Part shown: positions 26,191-35,746 of the stretch, in pieces
Layout of the letters: the number at the start of each line of letters is the position of its first letter
How positions within the stretch are numbered: position 1 is the stretch's first letter
Assembly: GCA_002011745.1 (NCBI GenBank)
Contig: MTOU01000013.1
Location: forward strand, 62,186-126,185
Source of the DNA: Nitrospirae bacterium JdFR-85
GTDB lineage: Bacteria > Nitrospirota > Thermodesulfovibrionia > Thermodesulfovibrionales > JdFR-85
Length of the DNA stretch: 64,000 bases
Reading direction: 5' to 3'
Translations under genes and position numbers: made by a program
Notes under the pieces: generated by a model
Told to the model about the DNA's origin: nothing
The model's database searches: none
Seen by the model: only the letters and a program-made list of their open reading frames with translations

Positions 26191-28135
26191 CCAATCCCTC
26201 CATAATTGCTTCAAGCACAGTTATATCAGTCTCTATTTCCTTTAATTGTCTTATGGCAGCCTTGGCACTCTCTGTCCCAATCTTCTGTAGGGCCTTAACA
26301 GCAGAAAACCTCAACACCCAGTCATCGCTTAAGAGAAATGGTTTTATAAGATCTTCAGAACTTTCAAATGTAGAGAGTGCAAGAAGTGTGGTTCTTTTTA
26401 TTTCTCTGTCTTTGGTATTCTGTAGAAGCTCTATTAATGCTTCCTTCGCCTCTGCATGTCCAGTCTTGGCAAGTGATTCCACTGCCTGGGTAACTACATA
26501 TCCATTTTCATCAGAAAGGAGATCAATCAGTGCCTGCACCGATGCATCATCAGTGAAATGAGACAGTGCCCTTGCAGCAGCCGCCCTTACATAAGGATCA
26601 TGGTCTCTGGTCATCAATACCACAGATTCGGCAAAGACACTACCCCCTATCTCTGCTAACCTCTCTGTAGCCAGTGCCCTTATCTCCCTTGATTCATCAG
26701 TCAGGGCACTTTTTAGATAATCTGTAGCCTTAGGAGTATCAATCATCCCAAGGGCCAACACTACCACTTTCCTTACTTCCACCAAGGGGTCATTAAGAAG
26801 CTCTCCTATAGGTTCTATGAATTCTGTTTTCTTGCACTTCCCAAATAACAGCACTGTATTCTTACGAATATTGCCATCCTCATCCTTTAACATCTCTCGC
26901 ATCCTTTCCATATCAAGATACTCCCTCAGATTATATAAGGCATCAACCACAGATTCCTGCACATCAGGATAGGGATGCCGTAGCAAAGGAAGAAGTTTCT
27001 CTACAGTCTCCTTGTTGCCAATGTAGCCAAGACCTCTTGCTGCAATAGAGATCACATGACCATCTGTATCCTCCAGCACTTCCATAAGAGGTTTATAAAA
27101 GACCGGTGCCCTTAGCTGGGCAATAACCTCAGCAACTACTCTTCTGGTTTCAGGGAATCCCTTTCTCAGATACTCACTCACAACTTCAGGATAATGCCTT
27201 GCTAAATAACTCAAAGACTCTTTTACTACATCTCTAAATCTCTCATCTTCAGAAATCTCTACAAGATATCTAATAGCCCTTCTGTCTTGGAGGATCCCCA
27301 AGAGCACTATAGCCGATGTCTTCACCTCGTTAACTTTGCTCTCAGAATGTTTTAGTATAATATCAACTGCCTCATCTTGGAGGTGTTTCTCAAGAGTATC
27401 TTTAATATACTCTCCAGCAACTCCCTTTTTATAGAATCTCTCAATAGCCTTTATTACTTCTTCTTGAATAGAGCGTCTCTTGTCCTTCAGAAAAGGTACT
27501 ATATGCTCAAGTGTCTCTGGCTCTGCTATCATTGATAGTGCTCTAACAGCAGGCTCTGTAAGACTTCGGTTCTGAAGAGCCTCAATCAGTACAGGAACCG
27601 CCCTTGGGTCACCCAGTTTCCCAAGGGCATCAATTGCTGGATAAGCCACCCATGTATCAGCAGAGGCTACTTTATCAATAAGTGCTTCTACTACCGAGTC
27701 TTCTTTCATCTTTCCAAGATACTCTACTGCTGAGGCTCTAACATTGTCGTCTTCATCATTAATAGCCCTAAGTAACAGAGGAATAGTCTCTTTACCTCCG
27801 ATATTCCCGAGAATATCCACAATAAACTTTCTTACATCATGATTTTCAGTCTCAAAGGCCTTTATTAAATATGGAATCGCCTTTTTACCTGTTCTGATCA
27901 ATGCCTCAATTGCCGTGTTTCTTGCCCCTGCGTTGTCCTCCAGATACAGCAGTTCTATAAGTTTATCAATAAATGTCTCTGGAGGATATGATTGAAGTAG
28001 GCTCTCAAGTGCGGTCTTTCTAACACGCCAGCTTTTATCTTTGAATGACTCTATTATAAGGTTAAGTCCCTTTTCAGTACCTTTCAATGATAGTATTTTC
28101 CTTCTTGTCTCTTCTGCACCTTCATGCTCTATCAC
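26183..28135 (-). CDS. HEAT-repeat protein (about 20 repeats)
   Basis: 650 residues made of alpha-helical HEAT/PBS-lyase-type repeats of about 31 residues. Examples are AIPYLIKAFETENHDVRKFIVDILGNIGG, TIPLLLRAINDEDDNVRASAVEYLGKM and AVPVLIEALQNRSLTEPAVRALSMI. There is no signal peptide, membrane segment or catalytic motif. Such proteins act as scaffolds. Its stop overlaps the cheR start, so it is probably translated with the CheR/CheB pair and may hold that modification system together or regulate it (inference). The start is GTG behind AGAGGAGG. Confidence 0.9.
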   Translation of the reverse strand: MIEHEGAEETRRKILSLKGTEKGLNLIIESFKDKSWRVRKTALESLLQSYPPETFIDKLIELLYLEDNAGARNTAIEALIRTGKKAIPYLIKAFETENHDVRKFIVDILGNIGGKETIPLLLRAINDEDDNVRASAVEYLGKMKEDSVVEALIDKVASADTWVAYPAIDALGKLGDPRAVPVLIEALQNRSLTEPAVRALSMIAEPETLEHIVPFLKDKRRSIQEEVIKAIERFYKKGVAGEYIKDTLEKHLQDEAVDIILKHSESKVNEVKTSAIVLLGILQDRRAIRYLVEISEDERFRDVVKESLSYLARHYPEVVSEYLRKGFPETRRVVAEVIAQLRAPVFYKPLMEVLEDTDGHVISIAARGLGYIGNKETVEKLLPLLRHPYPDVQESVVDALYNLREYLDMERMREMLKDEDGNIRKNTVLLFGKCKKTEFIEPIGELLNDPLVEVRKVVVLALGMIDTPKATDYLKSALTDESREIRALATERLAEIGGSVFAESVVLMTRDHDPYVRAAAARALSHFTDDASVQALIDLLSDENGYVVTQAVESLAKTGHAEAKEALIELLQNTKDREIKRTTLLALSTFESSEDLIKPFLLSDDWVLRFSAVKALQKIGTESAKAAIRQLKEIETDITVLEAIMEGLGE

Positions 28136-28187
28136 TTCTGGCCTCCTCTAAGGGTTAAGGTCTTAAATATTAAAATTTTTTACGAAC

Positions 28188-28196
28188 ATTATACCA
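28188..28196 (-). promoter_or_regulatory. Extended -10 promoter for the HEAT-cheR-cheB operon
   Basis: On the minus strand the sequence reads TGGTATAAT, an extended -10 element. The start would be about 28181, giving a leader of about 45 bases with a strong AGAGGAGG site. No clear -35 box is visible. Confidence 0.45.
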
Positions 28197-28243
28197 TAAC
28201 TAATAAAGAGTCTCTTACACCAGAGTTGGATTATAAATTTAGC

Positions 28244-28274
28244 TTGAAAGACAGAGCCCTCTTTGAGTTAAAAT
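28244..28274 (+). promoter_or_regulatory. Weak promoter candidate for hfq
   Basis: TTGAAA (28244-28249) and TAAAAT (28269-28274) with a long 19-bp spacer, 33 bp before the hfq ATG. A GGAG ribosome site follows. Confidence 0.3.
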
Positions 28275-28307
28275 ACTTAAACAAAACTGCAAAAAAGGAG
28301 AAAAAAA

Positions 28308-28544
28308 ATGGGAAACAAGGCGCAAAATATTCAGGATGTTTTTTTAAACCACTTAAGAAAGGAAAAAACCCCTGTAATAGTTTATCTTACAAATGGTGTA
28401 AGGTTGAAGGGAGTTATCAAGGGGTTCGATAACTTTGTCATTCTTCTTAAAGAATCTGCCCTTCAGATGATTTACAAACATGCCATATCTACAATTGTAC
28501 CAGAAGGAGCTGTCTCTCTGCAGCCTCAGAAAGAGGGAGATTAG
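28308..28544 (+). CDS. hfq: RNA chaperone Hfq
   Basis: 78 residues. Sm1 motif: [41 protein letters not shown]. Sm2 motif: [13 protein letters not shown], which contains the conserved Y-K-H-A of Hfq. Hfq forms a ring hexamer that helps small RNAs pair with mRNAs. The short, non-acidic tail is usual outside gammaproteobacteria. The nudix gene follows 6 bases on. The overlapping longer ORF on the track at 28124 is a shadow. Confidence 0.96.
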   Translation: MGNKAQNIQDVFLNHLRKEKTPVIVYLTNGVRLKGVIKGFDNFVILLKESALQMIYKHAISTIVPEGAVSLQPQKEGD

Positions 28545-28550
28545 ACAGAG

Positions 28551-28958
28551 GTGGAACCAGAGAAGAAATATAAGAATCCTCTTCCGACAGTTGATATAAT
28601 AATAGAGATCGGAGATGGAATAATACTTATTGAAAGGAAGAATCCTCCCTATGGGTGGGCACTTCCGGGTGGATTTGTGGAATATGGAGAATCCATCGAA
28701 GAGGCTGCACTTAGAGAGGCTAGGGAGGAGACAGGACTTGATATTGAACTGGTGAGACAGTTTCATACATACTCTGAACCAGGTAGAGACCCACGCTTTC
28801 ATACCATCACAACGGTATATATTGCTAAGGCAAAAGGTTCCCCTGTTGCAGGAGATGATGCAAAGGGTGTAGGTGTATTCACAAAGGATACACTTCCAGA
28901 GAAAATTGCCTTTGACCATAGAAAGATCCTTATGGATTACTTTGAGGGAAGATATTGA
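28551..28958 (+). CDS. NUDIX hydrolase
   Basis: 135 residues. The Nudix box [26 protein letters not shown] matches G-x5-E-x7-R-E-U-x-E-E-x-G-U, so the metal-binding catalytic helix is intact. The N-terminus [29 protein letters not shown] is typical of the ADP-ribose pyrophosphatase or 8-oxo-dGTPase-like group. The substrate is not predictable. The start is GTG six bases after hfq. A PpiD-like gene follows. Confidence 0.88.
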   Translation: MEPEKKYKNPLPTVDIIIEIGDGIILIERKNPPYGWALPGGFVEYGESIEEAALREAREETGLDIELVRQFHTYSEPGRDPRFHTITTVYIAKAKGSPVAGDDAKGVGVFTKDTLPEKIAFDHRKILMDYFEGRY

Positions 28959-28978
28959 TTTTATTAAGGAGGTCCTGA

Positions 28979-29644
28979 ATGCTCCAATTTATGAGAAAAC
29001 ATGCCAAATTCTTTTATGTCTTCTTCTTCCTTGTAATTATATCTTTTATATTTTTCTATATAGGTCCTATTGATGAGAACACCAATCCTGTGCTTGTAGA
29101 GATTGGTGAAGAGAAGATATATCTGGATGAATACTGGAGAACCTATGACAGGCTAAGAGACTACTACAGACAGTTGTACGGGGATAAGTTTGACGAGAAG
29201 ATGGAAGAGAAGCTTGATCTAAAAAATATGACCCTTGATACATTAATTCAGGAGAGGCTGCTGCTACTGAAGGCCAGAGAGATGGGCATTACAGTAACTG
29301 ACAAAGAACTACAAGAGGCTATCATGAATGAACCTGCTTTCAAAAGAGACGGTGTCTTCAGAAGAGATATCTATCTCAGGATATTGGAACTGAATAGAAT
29401 GAGCCCCAGATACTACGAGGCAATAAAGAGAAGAGAGCTGACCTTGAGAAAAATAAATTTTCTTGTGCAGGACACAGTGGATATCTCAGATATTGATCTG
29501 GTTGGATTTAATGATAACAAGGAGTTTATCAACACCATAAAGAATGCAGTTTTATCAGAGAAGAGGCAAAAGGTCTTAGAGGCATTTGTAGGCGCAATAA
29601 AGAACGAGATCAGGGTCAAGGTCCATAGAGAATTGATAGAATAA
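28979..29644 (+). CDS. Membrane-anchored SurA/PpiD N-domain protein without PPIase domain
   Basis: 221 residues. One membrane segment (AKFFYVFFFLVIISFIFFYIG, about 9-29) is followed by the SurA/PpiD N-terminal chaperone region (VLVEIGEEKIYLDEYWRTYDRLRDYY, DTLIQERLLLLKAREMGITVTDKELQEAI, FKRDGVFRRDIYLRIL). PpiD is normally over 600 residues with a parvulin domain. Here the chain ends after helical sequence and no parvulin fold is visible. It may be a chaperone-only periplasmic protein. The reading frame is clean and the stop overlaps the trpF start, so I do not call it a pseudogene. Confidence 0.72.
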   Translation: MLQFMRKHAKFFYVFFFLVIISFIFFYIGPIDENTNPVLVEIGEEKIYLDEYWRTYDRLRDYYRQLYGDKFDEKMEEKLDLKNMTLDTLIQERLLLLKAREMGITVTDKELQEAIMNEPAFKRDGVFRRDIYLRILELNRMSPRYYEAIKRRELTLRKINFLVQDTVDISDIDLVGFNDNKEFINTIKNAVLSEKRQKVLEAFVGAIKNEIRVKVHRELIE

Positions 29645-30270
29645 TGCGGCGTGTGAGGGTAAAGATCTGTGGTATCACCAGGACTGAAGATGCATTGAAG
29701 GCGGTTGAGTTTGGGGCAGATGCCCTTGGTTTTATCTTTTATAAAAATAGTCCAAGATATGTGTCTCCTGAAACTGTAAGGAATATAATCCACTGCCTGC
29801 CTCCTTTTGTTACAACAGTAGGCGTGTTTGTTAATGAACAGCCTTCAGTGATTGAGGAGACAATAGAGACAACAGGTATAGATGTAGTCCAGTTGCATGG
29901 AGAAGAGCCTCCAGAGTTTTGTGCTCGCTGGCAGAAGGTAATAAAGGCATTAAGAATAAAGAAGATGGCAGACCTTGAGTTGCTTCATAGATATAGGGTT
30001 TCGGCCTATCTTCTTGATACATACAGCCCTGACAAACCAGGTGGTACAGGCGAGAGATTTGATTGGGATATTGCTGTTAAGGCAAACAGGCTGGGAATAA
30101 TAATCCTTGCTGGTGGCCTTACACCCGATAATGTGATAGAGGCTGTGGAGAAGGTAAAGCCTTATGCAGTAGATGTAAGCAGTGGTGTAGAGGCAGAAAA
30201 GGGGATAAAGGACTATGATAAATTGAAGAGATTCATAGAGAATGCTAAGTCAGTTATGATTGACAGTTAA
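29644..30270 (+). CDS. trpF: Phosphoribosylanthranilate isomerase
   Basis: 208 residues, TIM barrel. Motifs are VKICGITRTEDALKAVEFGADALGFIFY (catalytic cysteine in KICGI), VVQLHGEEPPEFC, LLDTYSPDKPGGTGERFDW (catalytic aspartate) and LAGGLTPDNVIEAV, with a phosphate site in VDVSSGVEAEKGIKDY. It isomerises PRA to CdRP in tryptophan synthesis. No other trp gene is in the window, so the pathway is dispersed. The start overlaps the preceding stop (TAATG). Confidence 0.96.
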   Translation: MRRVRVKICGITRTEDALKAVEFGADALGFIFYKNSPRYVSPETVRNIIHCLPPFVTTVGVFVNEQPSVIEETIETTGIDVVQLHGEEPPEFCARWQKVIKALRIKKMADLELLHRYRVSAYLLDTYSPDKPGGTGERFDWDIAVKANRLGIIILAGGLTPDNVIEAVEKVKPYAVDVSSGVEAEKGIKDYDKLKRFIENAKSVMIDS

Positions 30271-30271
30271 A

Positions 30272-31048
30272 ATGGTTTCACAAATGAAGGCTGTTGTGAT
30301 AATACCTGCAAGATATGGAGCAACCAGATTCCCTGGGAAGGTGATAGCACCGCTTCTGGGTAAACCCCTAATACAGCATGTGTATAATGCCTGCAGAAGA
30401 GCTACTCTGGTGGATGAGGTAACAGTGGCTACCGATTCAGAGGAAGTCCTCCGTGTTGTCCAGTCTTTTGGGGGGAAAGGGGTACTCACCTCAGCAGAGC
30501 ATCCTTCAGGGACAGATAGGATTGCTGAGGTAGCCAGAGGGCTTGAGTGTGATGTGGTGGTAAATGTTCAAGGTGATGAACCCCTCATAAATGGTGAGAT
30601 GGTTGATGAAGTTGTAAGGCTTCTTGAGGACCAAAGGGCAGATATGGGCACACTGGTGAAGAAAACCAGTAGCTTAGAGGAGATATTTGACCCGAATGTG
30701 GTAAAGGCGGTATTTGACAGAGAAGGATTTGCCCTTTATTTCTCAAGGGCTCCAATACCTTTTTACAGGGGAAAGATCAGACCCACAGGTGGCTTCAGTT
30801 TCGAACCAGAAGATACCATCTATGCTTACAAACATATTGGTATCTATAGCTACAGAAAGGGGGTTTTACTCAGACTCACTGAACTACCTCAATCTGAGCT
30901 CGAGAAGGCAGAAAAACTGGAGCAACTCAGGGCCTTAGAGGCTGGATTCAGGATAAAGGTGGCAGAGACCCCCTATGAAACTGTGGGGGTGGATGTGCCA
31001 GAGGATCTAAAAAAGGCAGAAAGCTATCTAAAAAAACTCTGGGTATAA
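30272..31048 (+). CDS. kdsB: 3-deoxy-manno-octulosonate cytidylyltransferase (CMP-Kdo synthetase)
   Basis: About 258 residues. Signature stretches are VVIIPARYGATRFPGKVIAPLLGKPLIQHVY, VTVATDSEEV, VLTSAEHPSGTDRIAEV, VVNVQGDEPLI and YKHIGIYSYRKGVLL. It activates Kdo with CTP for lipopolysaccharide, so an outer membrane with LPS is expected. The tracked TTG start lies inside trpF. ATG 30272, or ATG 30284 four codons on, is more likely. The next gene, pyrG, makes CTP, the co-substrate of this reaction. Confidence 0.96.
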   Translation: MVSQMKAVVIIPARYGATRFPGKVIAPLLGKPLIQHVYNACRRATLVDEVTVATDSEEVLRVVQSFGGKGVLTSAEHPSGTDRIAEVARGLECDVVVNVQGDEPLINGEMVDEVVRLLEDQRADMGTLVKKTSSLEEIFDPNVVKAVFDREGFALYFSRAPIPFYRGKIRPTGGFSFEPEDTIYAYKHIGIYSYRKGVLLRLTELPQSELEKAEKLEQLRALEAGFRIKVAETPYETVGVDVPEDLKKAESYLKKLWV

Positions 31049-31061
31049 ATCAAATGTAATC

Positions 31062-31070
31062 TGGTATAAT
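31062..31070 (+). promoter_or_regulatory. Extended -10 box before pyrG
   Basis: TGGTATAAT fits an extended -10 element. Transcription would begin near 31077, eight bases before the pyrG ATG, and no ribosome site lies between. Confidence 0.4.
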
Positions 31071-31072
31071 AA

Positions 31073-32767
<1,695 letters not shown>

Positions 32768-32769
32768 CA

Positions 32770-33171
32770 ATGGCAGGTAAACTGGGCAGAGACAGAGAGG
32801 TGATGAGCGAGATAAATGTGATTCCCTTGGTGGATGTGATGCTTGTACTACTCATTATATTTATGGTTACTGCCCCAATGCTCAAAGTGGGCCTTGATGT
32901 AGATCTACCTCAGGCCAAGGGCAAACAACTACCCACAGAAGAAAGACTGACTGTGGTAATAAATAAAAAGGGAGATATATTTCTAAATGAGAAGAGGGTG
33001 AGTCTGGAGGAACTGCATAGGAGGCTGAAGGCTATAAGCAAGCGTAACCCTAATCTATTTCTGAAGGCAGACAGAAGGGTACCTTATGGGAAGGTGGCAA
33101 AGGTGATGGCAGAGATAAAGGATGCAGGTATAGAAAAGGTTGGGCTTGTAACCGAACCTCTTAGGAGATGA
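32770..33171 (+). CDS. ExbD/TolR-family biopolymer transport protein
   Basis: 133 residues. A short cytosolic N-terminus leads into one membrane helix (INVIPLVDVMLVLLIIFMVTAPML, about 18-41), whose aspartate in PLVDVMLVLL is the proton-channel residue of ExbD/TolR. A periplasmic domain follows (LTVVINKKGDIFLNEKRVSLEELHRRL, FLKADRRVPYGKVAKVMAEIKDAG). It energises TonB or Tol systems with ExbB/TolQ, which is not seen here. The downstream tonB-like and tolB genes favour TolR. Confidence 0.92.
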   Translation: MAGKLGRDREVMSEINVIPLVDVMLVLLIIFMVTAPMLKVGLDVDLPQAKGKQLPTEERLTVVINKKGDIFLNEKRVSLEELHRRLKAISKRNPNLFLKADRRVPYGKVAKVMAEIKDAGIEKVGLVTEPLRR

Positions 33172-33872
33172 GTGAATTCAGTTTAAAAACTGCTGCAGTG
33201 TTATCTCTTATACTTCATGCGTTTTTTTTTATAACAGCAATTGCGGTGATAAGAAAGCCCTCTCGTCTAACACTGCCAGAGCCCTATACAGTAAAACTCG
33301 TCTCACCATCAGAACTCAGAAAGACAGGCATCAAGAAAGGCAGAAGTATTACTGCAATAAAAGAGATAAAAAAGAAGAGACAGGCTATACTGAGAAAGAA
33401 GAAGTCTATAGTGATTGAAGAGAAAAAACCTCCCAAGAAGGCTGTGCCGAAAAAGAAGACTCTTTCAGAGAAGATAAGTGTTGAAGACAGAATTGCTGCA
33501 TTAAGGGCCAAGAAGAGGATAGAAAAGATTGTTCAACTGAGAAGAGAGGTGCTGGTTAACAGGACTGCTAAAGGAAAGACTTCTGAGCCTGCAGGAAAGG
33601 GTGGCAGAAGCACCACTGCGGGGGGTTACGAGGCGCTTATAAAAGAGAGGATATGGGGGGAGTGGGTTCTGCCAGAGTTCCTGAATGTAGAGGGGCTTGA
33701 AGCACTCATCAGGATCAGGATTCATAAGGATGGAAGGATTGAGATTGTGAAGGTTGAGGAGTCATCAAACAACAGCCTTTTTGACCGTTCAGCCCTCAGG
33801 GCGATACAGAAGGCATCACCCCTTCCTCCACCACCGAGATCATTAGAGGTCTATCTGAGGTTCAGACCATGA
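33168..33872 (+). CDS. TonB/TolA-type periplasm-spanning protein
   Basis: 234 residues. There is an N-terminal membrane anchor (LKTAAVLSLILHAFFFITAIAVI). A lysine-rich linker (KKKRQAILRKKKSIVIEEKKPPKKAVPKKK) resembles the TonB spacer, and a short helical part follows. The C-terminal domain (GEWVLPEFLNVEGLEALIRIRIHKDGRIEIVKVEESSNNSLFDRSALRAIQKASPLPPPP) is typical of TonB/TolA. Its place between exbD/tolR and tolB suggests TolA. It overlaps both neighbours by four bases. Confidence 0.85.
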   Translation: MSEFSLKTAAVLSLILHAFFFITAIAVIRKPSRLTLPEPYTVKLVSPSELRKTGIKKGRSITAIKEIKKKRQAILRKKKSIVIEEKKPPKKAVPKKKTLSEKISVEDRIAALRAKKRIEKIVQLRREVLVNRTAKGKTSEPAGKGGRSTTAGGYEALIKERIWGEWVLPEFLNVEGLEALIRIRIHKDGRIEIVKVEESSNNSLFDRSALRAIQKASPLPPPPRSLEVYLRFRP

Positions 33873-35128
33873 GAATACTGCTAATCAGCCTGATACTATT
33901 GGTACTGCTGCCACTTGATGCTCTATCAAGAATAATCATTGATATCACCTCTCCAGGGTTCAGACAGTTGCCTGTGGCGATATATGATTTTGTTGGCTCA
34001 AAAGCAGGCAGTAAAATCTCAGAGATCATTAGGGATGACCTTGAGTACTCAGGAGTCTTTGATATAGTAAATAAAGATGCCTACATTGAGACAGCACTTC
34101 CTGTATTTAACCCATCGAATTGGACACCTCTTGGTGTGGAGGTGGTTGTGAAGGGCTCTACAGTTGAGGAGGCAGATGAACTGAAGGCGACTGTTTATAT
34201 ATACGATGTGGTTGAGGCGAGGAAGATACTTCAGAAGAAATATGCAAGTAAAAAGAAGTATATAAGGTTACTTGCCCATACAATTGCAAATGATATCTAT
34301 AAAGAGGTTACAGGACATGACAGTGTCTTCACAACCAAGATAGCCTTTATTGCCAAGAAGGGAAATAAACACGGGATATTCATAATGGACTGGGATGGTA
34401 AGAGGATACGGGATACAGGAATAAGAGCTGGCCTTATTGTTTCTCTTCACTGGGCAGAAGACCCTTGGAGGATTGTATACTCTTCAGAACGTGGAAAGAG
34501 ATGGGGTATATATCTTGTTGATTTCAAGAAAAAGAGAGAACGTCTCCTTTACAGCCCCCCAGGTGTTAATATAGCAGGAGATTTTATCCCTGGTGAGAGG
34601 GCCTTTTTACTGTCTTCATCAAAGGCAGGCTCTCCTGATCTCTATATCTATTATCTCGACAAAAGAAAGACAAAGCGTCTCACCAGACGTCGTGGCATTG
34701 AGATATCACCTTCAGTATCTCCTGATGGAAAGGAGATAGCCTTTGTCTCTGATCATGCAGGCTCTCCCCAAATATATATAATGAATATAGAAGGTTCAGG
34801 ACTAAGAAGACTTACTTATCAGGGCAGCTATAATACCTCTCCCACATGGTCTCCCAAGGGAGACAGAATCGCCTATGTAGGAATGAGAGGGGGTAAGAAC
34901 CAGATATTTATCATAAAACCTGATGGAACAGACCCAATACAACTAACAGAAGTAGGAAACAATGAAGATCCTTCTTTCTCACCTGATGGGAGATTCATAG
35001 CCTTCACTTCTGACAGGGATGGCTACAAGAGGGTCTATATAATGAGGGCAAATGGGGAGGCTCAGAAACCCCTCTCACCCTCTAAGCTCACTGCCTTTGG
35101 ACCTAAGTGGAGACCTGAGAAGAGATGA
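33869..35128 (+). CDS. tolB: Tol-Pal system protein TolB
   Basis: 419 residues. A signal peptide (MRILLISLILLVLLPLDALS) precedes the TolB N-domain (VAIYDFVGSKAGSKISEIIRDDLEYSGVFDIVNKDAYIE). A six-bladed beta-propeller follows, with repeated SPSVSPDGKEIAFVSDHAGSPQIYIMN-type blades. TolB is periplasmic and links the inner-membrane TolQRA complex to Pal and the outer membrane during division. No pal or tolQ gene is in the window, so the Tol operon is incomplete here. Confidence 0.95.
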   Translation: MRILLISLILLVLLPLDALSRIIIDITSPGFRQLPVAIYDFVGSKAGSKISEIIRDDLEYSGVFDIVNKDAYIETALPVFNPSNWTPLGVEVVVKGSTVEEADELKATVYIYDVVEARKILQKKYASKKKYIRLLAHTIANDIYKEVTGHDSVFTTKIAFIAKKGNKHGIFIMDWDGKRIRDTGIRAGLIVSLHWAEDPWRIVYSSERGKRWGIYLVDFKKKRERLLYSPPGVNIAGDFIPGERAFLLSSSKAGSPDLYIYYLDKRKTKRLTRRRGIEISPSVSPDGKEIAFVSDHAGSPQIYIMNIEGSGLRRLTYQGSYNTSPTWSPKGDRIAYVGMRGGKNQIFIIKPDGTDPIQLTEVGNNEDPSFSPDGRFIAFTSDRDGYKRVYIMRANGEAQKPLSPSKLTAFGPKWRPEKR

Positions 35129-35140
35129 GAAGGAGGTTTT

Positions 35141-35713
35141 ATGATTGAAGAGCTGGTAAGGAAAAATAGAAGTGTAAGAAGATTCTATGAAGAACGGTTT
35201 ATATCTCGTGAGACCCTTGAAGGGCTTGTTGATCTTGCAAGACTTTCACCATCCGCAGGCAATCTCCAGCCCCTAAAGTATATACTATCCAATACTGCTG
35301 AGAAGAATGAGAAGATATTTCCATGTCTGGCATGGGCAGCCTATCTTAAAGACTGGCCTGGTCCTCCGAAGGGAGAAAGACCCTCCGCTTATATAGTGAT
35401 CCTTGGTGACAGGGAGATAACCAATAACTTCTTCTGTGACCATGGAATTGCTGCTCAGAGCATTCTGCTTGGTGCAAGGCAGCAGGGCCTTGGTGGTTGT
35501 ATAATTGGTTCAATAAACAGAGAGCGTTTAAGAGAGGCCTTGAATATCCCTGAGAGGTTTGAGATACTACTTGTGATTGCCCTTGGTATTCCAAAAGAAG
35601 AAGTGGTTATAGAAGAGATAGGCCCTGGGGAGAGTATCAAGTACTGGAGAGATGAAAAGGGGGTCCACCATGTGCCTAAGAGAAGACTGAAGGACATAAT
35701 ACTTGAGCTTTAA
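35141..35713 (+). CDS. Nitroreductase-family FMN flavoprotein
   Basis: 190 residues. The N-terminus ELVRKNRSVRRFYEERFISRETLEGLVDLARLSPSAGNLQPLKYIL carries the FMN-binding R-S-x-R and the SPSAGN(L)QP motif. The middle FFCDHGIAAQSILLGARQQGLGGCIIGSINRERLREAL and the C-terminal VIALGIPKEEVV fit the family. Such enzymes reduce nitro groups, quinones or enones with NAD(P)H. The substrate is unknown. It may be the last gene of the tol-containing operon (12-bp gap). Confidence 0.88.
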   Translation: MIEELVRKNRSVRRFYEERFISRETLEGLVDLARLSPSAGNLQPLKYILSNTAEKNEKIFPCLAWAAYLKDWPGPPKGERPSAYIVILGDREITNNFFCDHGIAAQSILLGARQQGLGGCIIGSINRERLREALNIPERFEILLVIALGIPKEEVVIEEIGPGESIKYWRDEKGVHHVPKRRLKDIILEL

Positions 35714-35740
35714 AAAAGAAGGGGGAGGCAAAGCCTCCCC
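35712..35740 (-). terminator. Strong terminator between convergent nitroreductase and porin genes
   Basis: GGGGAGGC-AAA-GCCTCCCC is a perfect GC-rich 8-bp stem with a 3-nt loop. Read on the minus strand it is followed by CCTTCTTTTTTA, a classical U-run, and lies seven bases past the porin stop. On the plus strand it may also stop transcription, though the following AGGTATTT is a poorer tail. Confidence 0.85.
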
Positions 35741-35746
35741 AGGTAT

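Noticed and set aside
28124-28432. 102-aa plus-strand ORF overlapping hfq
   Set aside because: It runs through the promoter region and out of frame across hfq. The protein has no motif and the hfq frame is unambiguous.
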